DNA of 9,192 nucleotides, taken from assembly GCA_021841795.1 (NCBI GenBank), contig JAKCDN010000101.1:1-9192 (forward strand). The letters are read 5' to 3'. Shown in pieces: positions 1-6,543 of this stretch. Under the pieces are notes generated by a model. That model was not told where the DNA came from. It searched no databases and worked only from the letters and a program-made list of their open reading frames with translations. This DNA comes from Acidobacteriota bacterium. Lineage in GTDB: Bacteria > Acidobacteriota > Terriglobia > Terriglobales > Acidobacteriaceae. Position 1 is the stretch's first letter. Each line of letters opens with the position of its first letter. The position numbers and the translations under genes are program-made.

Positions 1-285
1 GCGGAAAGGTCGGACTTGAGCATGGAAACTTATCCGTGGCGCCGCGCCGCTTTCGCTGAAGTTCTGGCACAGAACCGCTTCCTGATTATAGCCTTGAAGC
101 GTGGAACCGGCGTGAACCGCGCCGGGGGCGGAGGGAAAACCATGCCATTCCGCCCTTCGCATAGCTCTCGAAATCGCTCGATCGCCCAGGTGGGCGCAAA
201 ATAGCAGGAATCTCGTGGCAATGCATGCTGCTCCTCCCGGCTTACATTCCAGGCCCGGATCAACCCGTTTTTGCGGAGAGAATCG
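1..285. other. Gene-free stretch at left edge
   Basis: I see no convincing gene here. Short open frames exist on both strands, but none has a recognisable motif. The longest, on the minus strand, runs into the signal-peptide region of the metalloprotease gene. The only structured signal is a TATAATC box on the minus strand at 85-90, described separately. A Shine-Dalgarno sequence for the downstream gene lies at 275-278 (GGAG). Confidence 0.5.
85..90 (-). promoter_or_regulatory. Possible leftward -10 box
   Basis: The minus strand reads TATAATCAGG here, the same ten bases as at the purS -10 box in this window. No good -35 hexamer is visible. If used, it would drive a gene running off the left edge. 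Candidate starts are an ATG at 23 (MLKSDLS...) or a GTG at 70 preceded by AGGAAG. Both frames stay open to the edge, but too few residues are present to identify a product. Confidence 0.25.
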
Positions 286-1986
286 ATGAAGGTGTTGTGC
301 AACCCGGCCATCCGTAGTGGGCGCTGTCTGTCTTTCGCGCTCTGTCTGACTCTGACCGCAATCTTCCCCCTGCGGGATCGCGCGCAACAACTGGCCGCGC
401 CGGGTGTCCCCGCCGCCGCGGCATCTTCGCTCGGCTGCACCTTGCCTTCTGACAAGACAAAAACCGACGGCAGTGCTCCCACGCACATCACCCCCGCCCA
501 GGCTCAGCAGCTCTTTGCCATGGTCGATGTGCTGCTCAAGTTTTCTTCCGGCGAAACGGGTCTGCCCATTAACAGCACCGTAAAACGTCAGCTCATAACC
601 CGCGATGCCGTCGTCAAATACCTTGAAGAAAAATTCAACGAGGACGAGGGAACCAGGCGCCTGCAGCGCGACGAGATTGTGCTCAAGAAATTTGGCCTGC
701 TCGACCACGATTTCGAGCTCAAGCCGTTTCTCCTTCAGCTCCTCAAGGAGCAGATTGAAGCCTACTACGACGCCAAAACCAAAACCGTCAATCTCCTCGA
801 CTGGGTAAGCCCCGACGATCAGCAGCCCGTTCTGGCCCACGAGCTTACGCATGCTCTGCAGGACCAGCACTCCGATCTCGATAAATGGGACGACCAGACC
901 CCCGACGACGTATCCACAAACGCCGCCGACGACCGCGATCATCTGGCCCGCGACGAAATGGATACGGCGCGCGATGCCGTCACCGAAGGCCAGGCAACCG
1001 TCGTGATGTGGGATTGCATGTTGAAGCCCATGGGAAAAAGCCTCATCAAGGATCCCGAAGTGCTCGACCTGGTGAAGTCGCGGATGAGCAGCAACGCCGA
1101 CTCGCCCGTCATGGCACGCGCGCCGCTGCTCCTCTCTGAATCCATGATCTTTCCCTACCGCGACGGCATGAGCTTCGAGCAGGATATCTGGATGGATCAA
1201 GGCCGGACCGCCGCTTTCGCCGGCGCCCTCGACCACCCCCCCACTTCCAGTTGGGAGATCATCAACCCCCGCGACTATGAAAAGCGCCTTGCCCCTCCCA
1301 TTCCGCTGATGCCCGATATTCACCCGCTGGTCGACGCGGACTATAAGCCTTACGACATCGGACAGGTGGGTGAGCTCGACGTACATATCCTCACGGAGCT
1401 CCTCGGCGGCGACAACGCCGCCCGCGATCTGACGCCTGCGTGGAACGGCGGCCTCTACTGGGCCGGTCAGCTCCGCAGCGCCACCACGCCCGCACAGCAG
1501 GCCGATACGGCATCCATCGGTCTCTTCTATCTCTCGGTCTGGAAAAACGCCGACTCCGCCAGCGTCTTCGCGCACGTATACGCCAATAATCTGGGGCGCA
1601 AATACTCCCGCGTCAACGAACTTTCGTCCAATGCCGCTGCCCATGACGGCTCCGTTGAGCGGCTCTTTTCCACCAATGAGGGTCCCGTGCTCATCACCAC
1701 CCGCGGCAAGATGGTCTTCATCTCCGAGAGCTTCCCGCTGCCCATGGCCCGCCGGCTTACACAACTGCTCTTCGATGCCCAGGGATCGGGCCCCCTGCAA
1801 ATGACCGCCATTCCGCGCGGAGCGCTTATCCGCGGGGGCAGGCCGTATCCCAGCACGCTCACCGCCGACCTCGTGCACTTCTTCGCCCAGGCCGGCGTAA
1901 TGAAGTCCGCGGTCGAAGCCGACCGCCTGCTTCTTTCAAAGCAGGAGCAAACCGGGCCTTCTGGCACAACGCCGCGCACACCGTGA
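286..1986 (+). CDS. Secreted HExxH zinc metalloprotease-like protein
   Basis: The 566-residue product is a probable exported zinc-dependent protease of a family I cannot name. Residues 1 to about 33 look like a signal peptide: basic residues (R10, R13), a hydrophobic core at about 15-29, then an Ala-Gln junction near 33. The zinc motif is H185-E-L-T-H189 in the context LAHELTHALQDQH, with E186 as likely catalytic base. A TEGQA motif puts E234 45 residues downstream, where a gluzincin third zinc ligand would sit. The rest (about 250-566) has no recognised domain. The start is ATG 286, chosen over an in-frame TTG at 271 because GGAG at 275-278 lies 7 bases upstream of the ATG and the signal peptide then begins properly. 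The gene ends 58 bases before tdk, which has its own probable promoter, so a shared transcript is uncertain. The substrate is unknown. The HExxH fold assignment is firm as a motif; peptidase activity is inferred. Confidence 0.75.
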   Translation: MKVLCNPAIRSGRCLSFALCLTLTAIFPLRDRAQQLAAPGVPAAAASSLGCTLPSDKTKTDGSAPTHITPAQAQQLFAMVDVLLKFSSGETGLPINSTVKRQLITRDAVVKYLEEKFNEDEGTRRLQRDEIVLKKFGLLDHDFELKPFLLQLLKEQIEAYYDAKTKTVNLLDWVSPDDQQPVLAHELTHALQDQHSDLDKWDDQTPDDVSTNAADDRDHLARDEMDTARDAVTEGQATVVMWDCMLKPMGKSLIKDPEVLDLVKSRMSSNADSPVMARAPLLLSESMIFPYRDGMSFEQDIWMDQGRTAAFAGALDHPPTSSWEIINPRDYEKRLAPPIPLMPDIHPLVDADYKPYDIGQVGELDVHILTELLGGDNAARDLTPAWNGGLYWAGQLRSATTPAQQADTASIGLFYLSVWKNADSASVFAHVYANNLGRKYSRVNELSSNAAAHDGSVERLFSTNEGPVLITTRGKMVFISESFPLPMARRLTQLLFDAQGSGPLQMTAIPRGALIRGGRPYPSTLTADLVHFFAQAGVMKSAVEADRLLLSKQEQTGPSGTTPRTP

Positions 1987-1999
1987 GAGCCTGGCGTCG

Positions 2000-2013
2000 C
2001 GCGCTATCATAAT
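2000..2013 (+). promoter_or_regulatory. Probable tdk promoter (-10 region)
   Basis: The sequence CGCGCTATCAT at 2000-2010 contains TATCAT (2005-2010), overlapping CATAAT (2008-2013); either could be the -10 hexamer. No good -35 is visible. The same 11 bases recur at 2733-2743 upstream of the SLOG gene, which supports a functional role. Transcription would start near 2017-2020, giving a leader of about 25-28 bases that carries the tdk ribosome binding site. Confidence 0.45.
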
Positions 2014-2044
2014 CATCCAGAAACCGAATCGGGGAGACCTGCAC

Positions 2045-2653
2045 GTGCAAGGCAAGCTCGAACTCATGATGGGGCCCATGCGGAGCAACAAAACCGCCGA
2101 ACTGTTGCGCCGCGCCGATATGCGCCGCCAGTACGCCAAGCAATTTGTTCTGGTCCTCAAGCCCAGCGACGACACCAAAGGCGGGCCCGGCGTGGTTGAA
2201 AGCCGTAACCCGAACGGCGGCGGCAAAATGAGCGCCCTCGAATTCAATTCAACCAACCCCTGGGAGGTGCTGCGTCTCATCCGCGATAAAGAGCAGGAGA
2301 TCGGCAAACGCGTTGAATGTCTGGCGATCGACGAGGGCCAGTTCGTAAGCGACCTCTTCGCCTTCACCCGGCATCTGCTCGACGCGGGGCACGATGTTCT
2401 CGTTGCCGGCCTCGACCTCGATTTTCGCGCCATGCCCTTCGGCGAGATGCTCAACCTCACCTGGCTGGTCAACGCCTACGGCGGCAGCATCACCGAGTGC
2501 ATGGCCTACTGCAACTGCGGCGCACGCGCCCTCTATTCGCAGCGCTTCATCGACGGCAAACCCGCGCCCTACGACAGCCCCATCAAGGTTCCGGGCGACT
2601 CCTACGAGCCCCGCTGCAGCGACCATTTTGTCCTGCCCGGCAAGCCGCGCTGA
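2045..2653 (+). CDS. tdk: Thymidine kinase (type II, TK1-like)
   Basis: The 202-residue product is predicted to phosphorylate thymidine (and deoxyuridine) to the monophosphate with ATP, in cytosolic pyrimidine salvage. Length fits the type II family (about 190-230). The P-loop is G10-PMRSNK-T17, the Walker B-like acidic motif with the catalytic Glu is D96-E97 (AIDEGQF), and the conserved GLDLDFRAMPFG stretch lies at about 122-133. The structural zinc site is supplied by C152, C156, C158, C191 and H194. The start is GTG 2045; GGGGAG at 2031-2036 lies 8 bases upstream and the protein begins at the expected distance from the P-loop. Odd features: the usual P-loop of this family is G-x-M-(F/Y)-S-G-K-(S/T), whereas here Arg and Asn replace Phe and Gly. 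The first zinc cysteines are spaced C-x3-C-x-C instead of the usual C-x2-C. The family call is secure; full kinase activity is likely but not certain. Confidence 0.9.
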   Translation: MQGKLELMMGPMRSNKTAELLRRADMRRQYAKQFVLVLKPSDDTKGGPGVVESRNPNGGGKMSALEFNSTNPWEVLRLIRDKEQEIGKRVECLAIDEGQFVSDLFAFTRHLLDAGHDVLVAGLDLDFRAMPFGEMLNLTWLVNAYGGSITECMAYCNCGARALYSQRFIDGKPAPYDSPIKVPGDSYEPRCSDHFVLPGKPR

Positions 2654-2732
2654 AACCCCATCCTCCCCAGACTCATTCCCTGCCGCCGCCTCTCCGCCGC
2701 CCGCGCAAACCACTGGCGCAGCCGGCCGGTTA

Positions 2733-2743
2733 CGCGCTATCAT
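2733..2743 (+). promoter_or_regulatory. Probable promoter of SLOG-patatin pair, near-leaderless
   Basis: This is a perfect copy of the 11-mer CGCGCTATCAT found before tdk; TATCAT (2738-2743) is the likely -10. It ends only 9 bases before the ATG at 2753, so transcription would begin at about 2750 with a leader of roughly 3 bases. This agrees with the absence of any Shine-Dalgarno sequence before that ATG. The -35 is not clear. Confidence 0.45.
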
Positions 2744-2752
2744 CAGCCTCCT

Positions 2753-4249
2753 ATGCCCTTACACCCCAAGGGAACCGACCCGCTCATACAGCTCCCTGAA
2801 GTGCTCGCCATCGGCTTTACCGGCCATCGCAGCCTGCCCGATGAGGCCGGGAGCCGGCAGGCAATTCGCAATTTCCTCGCCCGCCAGAAGGAGTCGCACC
2901 AAGGTATCGTCTATGGCGTCTCCTCGGCCGCATCCGGCGGCGACCAGATCTTTGCTGAAAGCTGCATCGAGTTGGGCATTCCCATTCGCATCCTGCTGCC
3001 ACGTCCCGCCCCCCAGTTCCGCTCCGACTTCGATGAGGCTTCCTGGCAGCGCACCCAGCGCATCCTCAACGCCGCCATCTCCGTCGAAACCGTCACCGGC
3101 TCCGAAGATCAGAACGAGCAATACTATGACTGCGGCGTCCGCACCGTCTCCGACTGCCAGCTCCTCATCGCGCTGTGGAATGGTTTGCCCTCCCGCGGCG
3201 CAGGCGGCACCGAGGAAATGATCGACTACGCCCGGAAAATCGGCTACCCCGTCGCCTGGATTCACAGTCAGACCGGCGCGCTGGAGTGGTTCAACCAGTA
3301 CGCGCGCGCCCGCAGCGAAAGCAATGCCGAGCTCGAGTTCCTCAATCAGCTCCCCGGCGCGGCCACGGCATCCGGCAACTCCCGCGAACTGGCCCACGCC
3401 TGGTTTTGCAAGATCGACGAAAATGCCGACCACTTCGCCCCTCAGGCGCGCCGCCTCGCTTCCGTTCCCATCATCTACACCGCCATCGCCGCAGTCGTGA
3501 GCGGCGTGGCGCCCGAGATTCCCAATGCTGCCCCCTGGCTCTTCATCAGCGCCGGGTTAGGCGTCGTCGCCCTGGGCCTGCCCGCGGTCCTGAGCCTTCA
3601 TCTCCGCCAGGCACGGTGGGCGCGCACCCGTACCGCCGCCGAGATTGCGCGCTCCTTCCTTGCTGTTTGGTGCACCCCGCAGCCCTATAACGTCATCGGC
3701 GAAGAGACCGCGCCCTGGCTTGCAGCCATCCTGCGCTCGCTCAACTTTCTCAAGATTCACGACCAGGGCCGCAGCCAGGTTCCCCTCGCTGAGTTCAAAA
3801 AGGAATACCACCGCGACCGCGTCCTCGATCAGATGGAGTACTTCGCCAACCAGTCTGCCCGGGCCGAAAAGCAGGAGAAACGTTATTCCACCCTCGGCTG
3901 GGCCTGTGGAATCCTCGCCACGCTCGTCGCCTTGGGTTGTTTCTCCGGGGGCCTGGCGTGGCTCGTCCGCCATGGATTCTCCGGACGGCTGTGGATCGCC
4001 GCCATCATGTCCACGCTGTTTGAGACCGCCACCATGGCCGGCGCCTTCGCCGCCATGAAGGATTGTGCCCGCCGCCGCCGCCGCTATCGTGAACTCAGCC
4101 GCGCCCTCGGCTATTGGGGAAAGCAGTTGGAGGCTCTCAACACCTGGAACTCTGTGCTCGAAGTTGTGGGGGAAATTGAAAGAGTGCTCCTGGTCGAGCT
4201 CTTTGAATGGCGCTCCCTCGTCCTGGGAGCCGGAACCCACAACCATTAA
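2753..4249 (+). CDS. SLOG-domain protein with two transmembrane pairs (SLATT-like)
   Basis: The 498-residue product is a predicted membrane-anchored nucleotide sensor/effector. The N-terminal SLOG (Rossmann-like) domain spans about 17-175. It has GFTGHR at 21-26 after a hydrophobic strand, SAASGGD at 58-64, a strand ending in LLPRP at 80-84, and WNGLPSRGAGGTEEM at 142-156, the usual glycine-rich ligand-binding elements. A helical linker follows, then hydrophobic pairs at about 237-255/262-283 and 380-404/412-435. The second pair is preceded by a helix with YHRDRVLDQMEY (352-363) and followed by five consecutive arginines (440-444) and a long helix ending ELFEWRSLV, resembling SLATT/DUF4231-type two-helix effector domains. 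SLOG domains are known or predicted to bind or process nucleotide-like ligands, and SLATT domains are predicted pore-forming effectors in conflict systems. The start ATG 2753 has no Shine-Dalgarno. The stop is 4 bases before the patatin ATG, indicating translational coupling. The SLOG call is strong, the SLATT label moderate, the immune role inferred. Confidence 0.75.
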   Translation: MPLHPKGTDPLIQLPEVLAIGFTGHRSLPDEAGSRQAIRNFLARQKESHQGIVYGVSSAASGGDQIFAESCIELGIPIRILLPRPAPQFRSDFDEASWQRTQRILNAAISVETVTGSEDQNEQYYDCGVRTVSDCQLLIALWNGLPSRGAGGTEEMIDYARKIGYPVAWIHSQTGALEWFNQYARARSESNAELEFLNQLPGAATASGNSRELAHAWFCKIDENADHFAPQARRLASVPIIYTAIAAVVSGVAPEIPNAAPWLFISAGLGVVALGLPAVLSLHLRQARWARTRTAAEIARSFLAVWCTPQPYNVIGEETAPWLAAILRSLNFLKIHDQGRSQVPLAEFKKEYHRDRVLDQMEYFANQSARAEKQEKRYSTLGWACGILATLVALGCFSGGLAWLVRHGFSGRLWIAAIMSTLFETATMAGAFAAMKDCARRRRRYRELSRALGYWGKQLEALNTWNSVLEVVGEIERVLLVELFEWRSLVLGAGTHNH

Positions 4250-4253
4250 CGCC

Positions 4254-5381
4254 ATGAAACGGATTCTGGCCCTCGACGGCGGCGGCATACGCGGCGTCTT
4301 CACGCTTGAGGTGCTCCTCCGCATTGAGAAGCTGCTGCACGACTACTACGCCCGGCAGGATCCCGCCCAGGCGCGTAATTTCACGCTTCGCGACCATTTC
4401 AGCTTTCTTGCCGGCACTTCGACCGGTGCCATCATCGCCACCTGTCTCGCCTGGGGAATGACCGTTGAGCACATCCTCAACCTCTACCTGGAACATGGTC
4501 CGGGCATGTTCCAGCCCCTGCCCTGGTACCGGCCCATCAAGAAGTACCTCGTAGCAAAGTTCGCAGCCGCGCCCATCTCGGAAATGCTTCGCGAGATCTT
4601 TGTGGAAGCCGACGGCTCCCCGGCCACTCTTGCCAGCCCGCAACTGCGCCATGGCGAAAAAAACAACCTGCTCATGGTCGTCCTGCGTAACCATTCCACC
4701 GGATCGGCCTGGCCGCTCACCAACAACCCCCTCGCCCGCTTCAATGATCCGGCCGCCGCCGATTGCAATACGCGCATCCCTCTGTGGCGGCTGGTGCGCG
4801 CCAGCACCGCTGCGCCCACCTTCTTTCCCCCGGAAAAGATTCAACTCGGCCCCGCCGAGTATGTGTTCGTCGACGGCTCCATCACGCCCTACTCCAACCC
4901 GGCGCTGATCGCGGCCCTCACCGCTATCCTGCCTGGCTATCACGTCAACTGGCCCACCGGTCCCGACAAAATACGCGTCGTCTCCGTCGGCACCATCGCC
5001 TTCTCCTCGGAACTCCCCGTCGGCGATCCCAGGCTCTGGGTCGGCTACTTTGCCAGAAGCATCCCCGCTGCCCTGCTCCAGTCCATCGCCTGGCAGCAGG
5101 ACTATCTCTGCCGATGCCTTGGAGATTGCATCTTTGGGGCAGAACTGGATGCCGAGGCCGGCGATCTGATTGCCGCGCATCCCCAGCTCGCTCCGCCTGC
5201 GGGTCGTAGCTGGTTCAGTTACGTCCGCTACAACCGCACCTACAAGAAACAGGAAATGCAGCGCATTCTGCGCGAAAACCCGCGCCTGGCCCGCATCGAC
5301 GCCGTCGATGCCATCCCTCATCTGCGCGCCATTGGCCAGGAATATGCAGCCGAGCACGTCAAGCTCGAACACTTGATTTGA
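4254..5381 (+). CDS. Patatin-like phospholipase (CapV-like)
   Basis: The 375-residue product is a predicted serine lipid acyl hydrolase acting on membrane phospholipids. The oxyanion-hole motif is D8-GGGIR-G14 right after the first strand. The nucleophile elbow is G54-T-S56-T-G58, so Ser56 is catalytic. The RASTAAPTFFPP block (182-193) and D207-G-S209 provide the family core and the catalytic Asp of the Ser-Asp dyad; the third residue is Ser where DGG or DGA is more common. Length matches stand-alone patatin effectors of bacterial immune operons. No signal peptide or membrane segment is present. The ATG at 4254 is chosen because the family motif begins at residue 8; the open frame upstream overlaps the SLOG gene in another frame and has no homology. 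There is no strong Shine-Dalgarno, so translation probably depends on coupling to the SLOG gene 4 bases upstream. The context suggests that SLOG-protein signalling controls this lipase, but that is inference. A housekeeping lipid hydrolase is the alternative. Confidence 0.88.
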   Translation: MKRILALDGGGIRGVFTLEVLLRIEKLLHDYYARQDPAQARNFTLRDHFSFLAGTSTGAIIATCLAWGMTVEHILNLYLEHGPGMFQPLPWYRPIKKYLVAKFAAAPISEMLREIFVEADGSPATLASPQLRHGEKNNLLMVVLRNHSTGSAWPLTNNPLARFNDPAAADCNTRIPLWRLVRASTAAPTFFPPEKIQLGPAEYVFVDGSITPYSNPALIAALTAILPGYHVNWPTGPDKIRVVSVGTIAFSSELPVGDPRLWVGYFARSIPAALLQSIAWQQDYLCRCLGDCIFGAELDAEAGDLIAAHPQLAPPAGRSWFSYVRYNRTYKKQEMQRILRENPRLARIDAVDAIPHLRAIGQEYAAEHVKLEHLI

Positions 5382-5413
5382 ACGCCGTCCCGCGGCATGG
5401 CAATGTCTGCGCC

Positions 5414-5433
5414 CCGGCCTCCGCATTGGCCGG
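5414..5433. terminator. Weak inverted repeat between patatin gene and purS
   Basis: CCGGCC (5414-5419) and GGCCGG (5428-5433) form a perfect 6-base stem with an 8-base loop, in the gap between two convergent genes. There is no T-run on either side, so intrinsic termination is doubtful. It may be a factor-dependent or chance structure in GC-rich DNA. Confidence 0.25.
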
Positions 5434-5476
5434 CATCAGCCGACCTCGGACCGCCGTCAAGCTCAGCCCGCTCGCG

Positions 5477-5722
5477 CTACTCTTCGATCTTGTAGGTAAA
5501 CTGCTCGATAACGGGGTTAGTGAGCACTTCGCGGGCGATGCGCTCCACCTCGGCGCCTGCAGCCTCCGCCGAAAGACCCTCGGCCAGCGTGAGCACAAAA
5601 TATTTGCCCTGGCGCACCGAAGCGACATCGGCAAATCCCAGTTTGCGGAGTGCATTGTGGATGGTCTGGCCCTGCGGATCGAGAACCGATGCCTTTAAAG
5701 TGACATGGACATGCGCCTTCAT
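5477..5722 (-). CDS. purS: FGAM synthase subunit PurS
   Basis: The 81-residue product is the small subunit of phosphoribosylformylglycinamidine synthase. This PurS-PurQ-PurL complex converts FGAR to FGAM with glutamine and ATP in purine synthesis; PurS dimers bridge PurL and PurQ. Length is typical (about 80). Family signatures visible are VLDPQGQTIHNAL at 13-25, LGF at 28-30, VRQGKYF at 36-42 and LTNPVIEQF at 67-75. The start is ATG at 5722; AGGGA lies only about 3-4 bases upstream, close for a Shine-Dalgarno. It is a single leftward gene facing the patatin gene, with no purL, purQ or purC beside it, so its partners must be encoded elsewhere. A TATAAT box sits 8 bases upstream of the ATG. 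Confidence 0.93.
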   Translation of the reverse strand: MKAHVHVTLKASVLDPQGQTIHNALRKLGFADVASVRQGKYFVLTLAEGLSAEAAGAEVERIAREVLTNPVIEQFTYKIEE

Positions 5723-5730
5723 AATCCCTG

Positions 5731-5736
5731 ATTATA
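5731..5736 (-). promoter_or_regulatory. Probable purS -10 box
   Basis: The minus strand reads TATAATCAGG with the consensus hexamer ending 8 bases before the purS ATG. Transcription would start only about 1-2 bases before the gene, so this would be a leaderless or near-leaderless message. No good -35 is seen at 16-18 bases. If the box is a coincidence, the promoter lies further right. Confidence 0.4.
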
Positions 5737-5848
5737 AAAGCTGGCCTCGCCTCAGCAGTCGGTTGCATAAGAACATCGCAGCCATCCTGGATGGGGCCGC
5801 CGCACGGGTGCAATGGACCGTACAGCGCGAGCTGGGTCAATTCAAGAT

Positions 5849-5857
5849 TGATATAAT
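5849..5857 (+). promoter_or_regulatory. Probable ppa promoter, extended -10
   Basis: TGATATAAT is a perfect extended -10 (TG-N-TATAAT). The -35 region has no clear match, as is common for extended -10 promoters. The predicted start near 5864 gives a leader of about 105 bases before the ppa ATG at 5969. No riboswitch or attenuator is obvious in it. Confidence 0.5.
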
Positions 5858-5968
5858 CCGGGGATTGAACCACGGATGAAAGTCCTTCAGCCCGCGCGGG
5901 AGCCGATTCAGCACTCTTCCGCAACTGATAGAGCCTTTCGCATTCCCCCAAGGAGAACGTAAAACGCA

Positions 5969-6526
5969 ATGGTGAATTATCTGGAATTGCCGGTGGGCGA
6001 GCGCGCGCCGGAGGTATTTCGTGCCGTGGTCGAGATCCCCAAAGGCGGAACGCAGAAGTTTGAGTATGACAAACAACTGCACGTCTTCAAGCTTGACCGC
6101 AACCTGCACTCGCCGGTGCACTATCCCGGCGACTACGGCTTCATCCCGTCAACGCTCAGTGACGATGGCGACCCTCTCGACGTCCTGGTGCTGGTGCCGG
6201 ACGCAAGCTTTCCCGGGTGCGTGCAGGAAGTTCGGCCCATTGGCCTCCTGGAGATGCTGGACCAGGGCACCCTCGACGAAAAGGTGCTGGCGGTGGGTAA
6301 AAACAATCCCCGCTACAGCAACGTATGGAACTATACGGATATCTATCCCCACCTGCTCAAGGAGATCACCCACTTCTTCTCCATTTACAAGGATCTCGAA
6401 GGCAAGCGCGTTGAGATCAAGGGCTGGCACGATGCCGGATACGCGCGGGACCGCGTGGTACGTGCAATCAAGATGTTTGAAGAAGGCAAAGCCAAGAAAA
6501 TCGCCAAGCTGGCCGCTGGATCGTAG
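5969..6526 (+). CDS. ppa: Inorganic pyrophosphatase, family I
   Basis: The 185-residue product is a soluble cytosolic enzyme hydrolysing pyrophosphate to two phosphates, pulling biosynthetic reactions forward. Length fits bacterial family I (about 170-185). The signature D66-G-D68-P-L-D71 is intact. The active-site set known from the E. coli enzyme aligns at a constant +1 offset: K30, E32, R44, Y56, D66, D68, D71, D98, D103, K105, Y140 and K141. All catalytic and metal-binding residues are therefore present. The start ATG 5969 has AGGAGA at 5951-5956, 12 bases upstream, a slightly long but usable spacing. The gene appears monocistronic, with its own extended -10 promoter and an inverted repeat after the stop. 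A family II (DHH) enzyme is excluded by the motif. Confidence 0.97.
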   Translation: MVNYLELPVGERAPEVFRAVVEIPKGGTQKFEYDKQLHVFKLDRNLHSPVHYPGDYGFIPSTLSDDGDPLDVLVLVPDASFPGCVQEVRPIGLLEMLDQGTLDEKVLAVGKNNPRYSNVWNYTDIYPHLLKEITHFFSIYKDLEGKRVEIKGWHDAGYARDRVVRAIKMFEEGKAKKIAKLAAGS

Positions 6527-6543
6527 CCTCCGCGCAGTTGCGA

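Noticed and set aside
16..204. Small plus-strand open frame of 62 codons
   Set aside because: Low-complexity translation, no Shine-Dalgarno, no recognised motif.
30..491. Minus-strand open frame of 153 codons
   Set aside because: It overlaps the start and signal peptide of the metalloprotease gene, has no recognisable motif, and is arginine/alanine-rich as expected for an antisense frame in GC-rich DNA.
2722..2729. CCGGCCGG palindrome before the SLOG gene
   Set aside because: An 8-base GC palindrome is expected by chance in this composition, and no second copy or operator-like symmetry surrounds it.
2249..2743. Minus-strand frame opposite tdk
   Set aside because: Glycine/alanine/valine-rich antisense shadow with no motif.
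4065..4253. Upstream extension of the patatin frame overlapping the SLOG gene
   Set aside because: The patatin family starts at the strand before DGGGIRG, which matches ATG 4254. The extension is a shadow of the SLOG gene's arginine-rich end.
4137..5426. Long minus-strand frame (429 codons) opposite the patatin gene
   Set aside because: Antisense shadow of a GC-rich gene. The plus-strand frame carries intact patatin motifs; the minus one has none.
5517..5969. Minus-strand frame spanning purS and the ppa leader
   Set aside because: It overlaps purS in another frame and runs through the ppa promoter; no recognisable protein.
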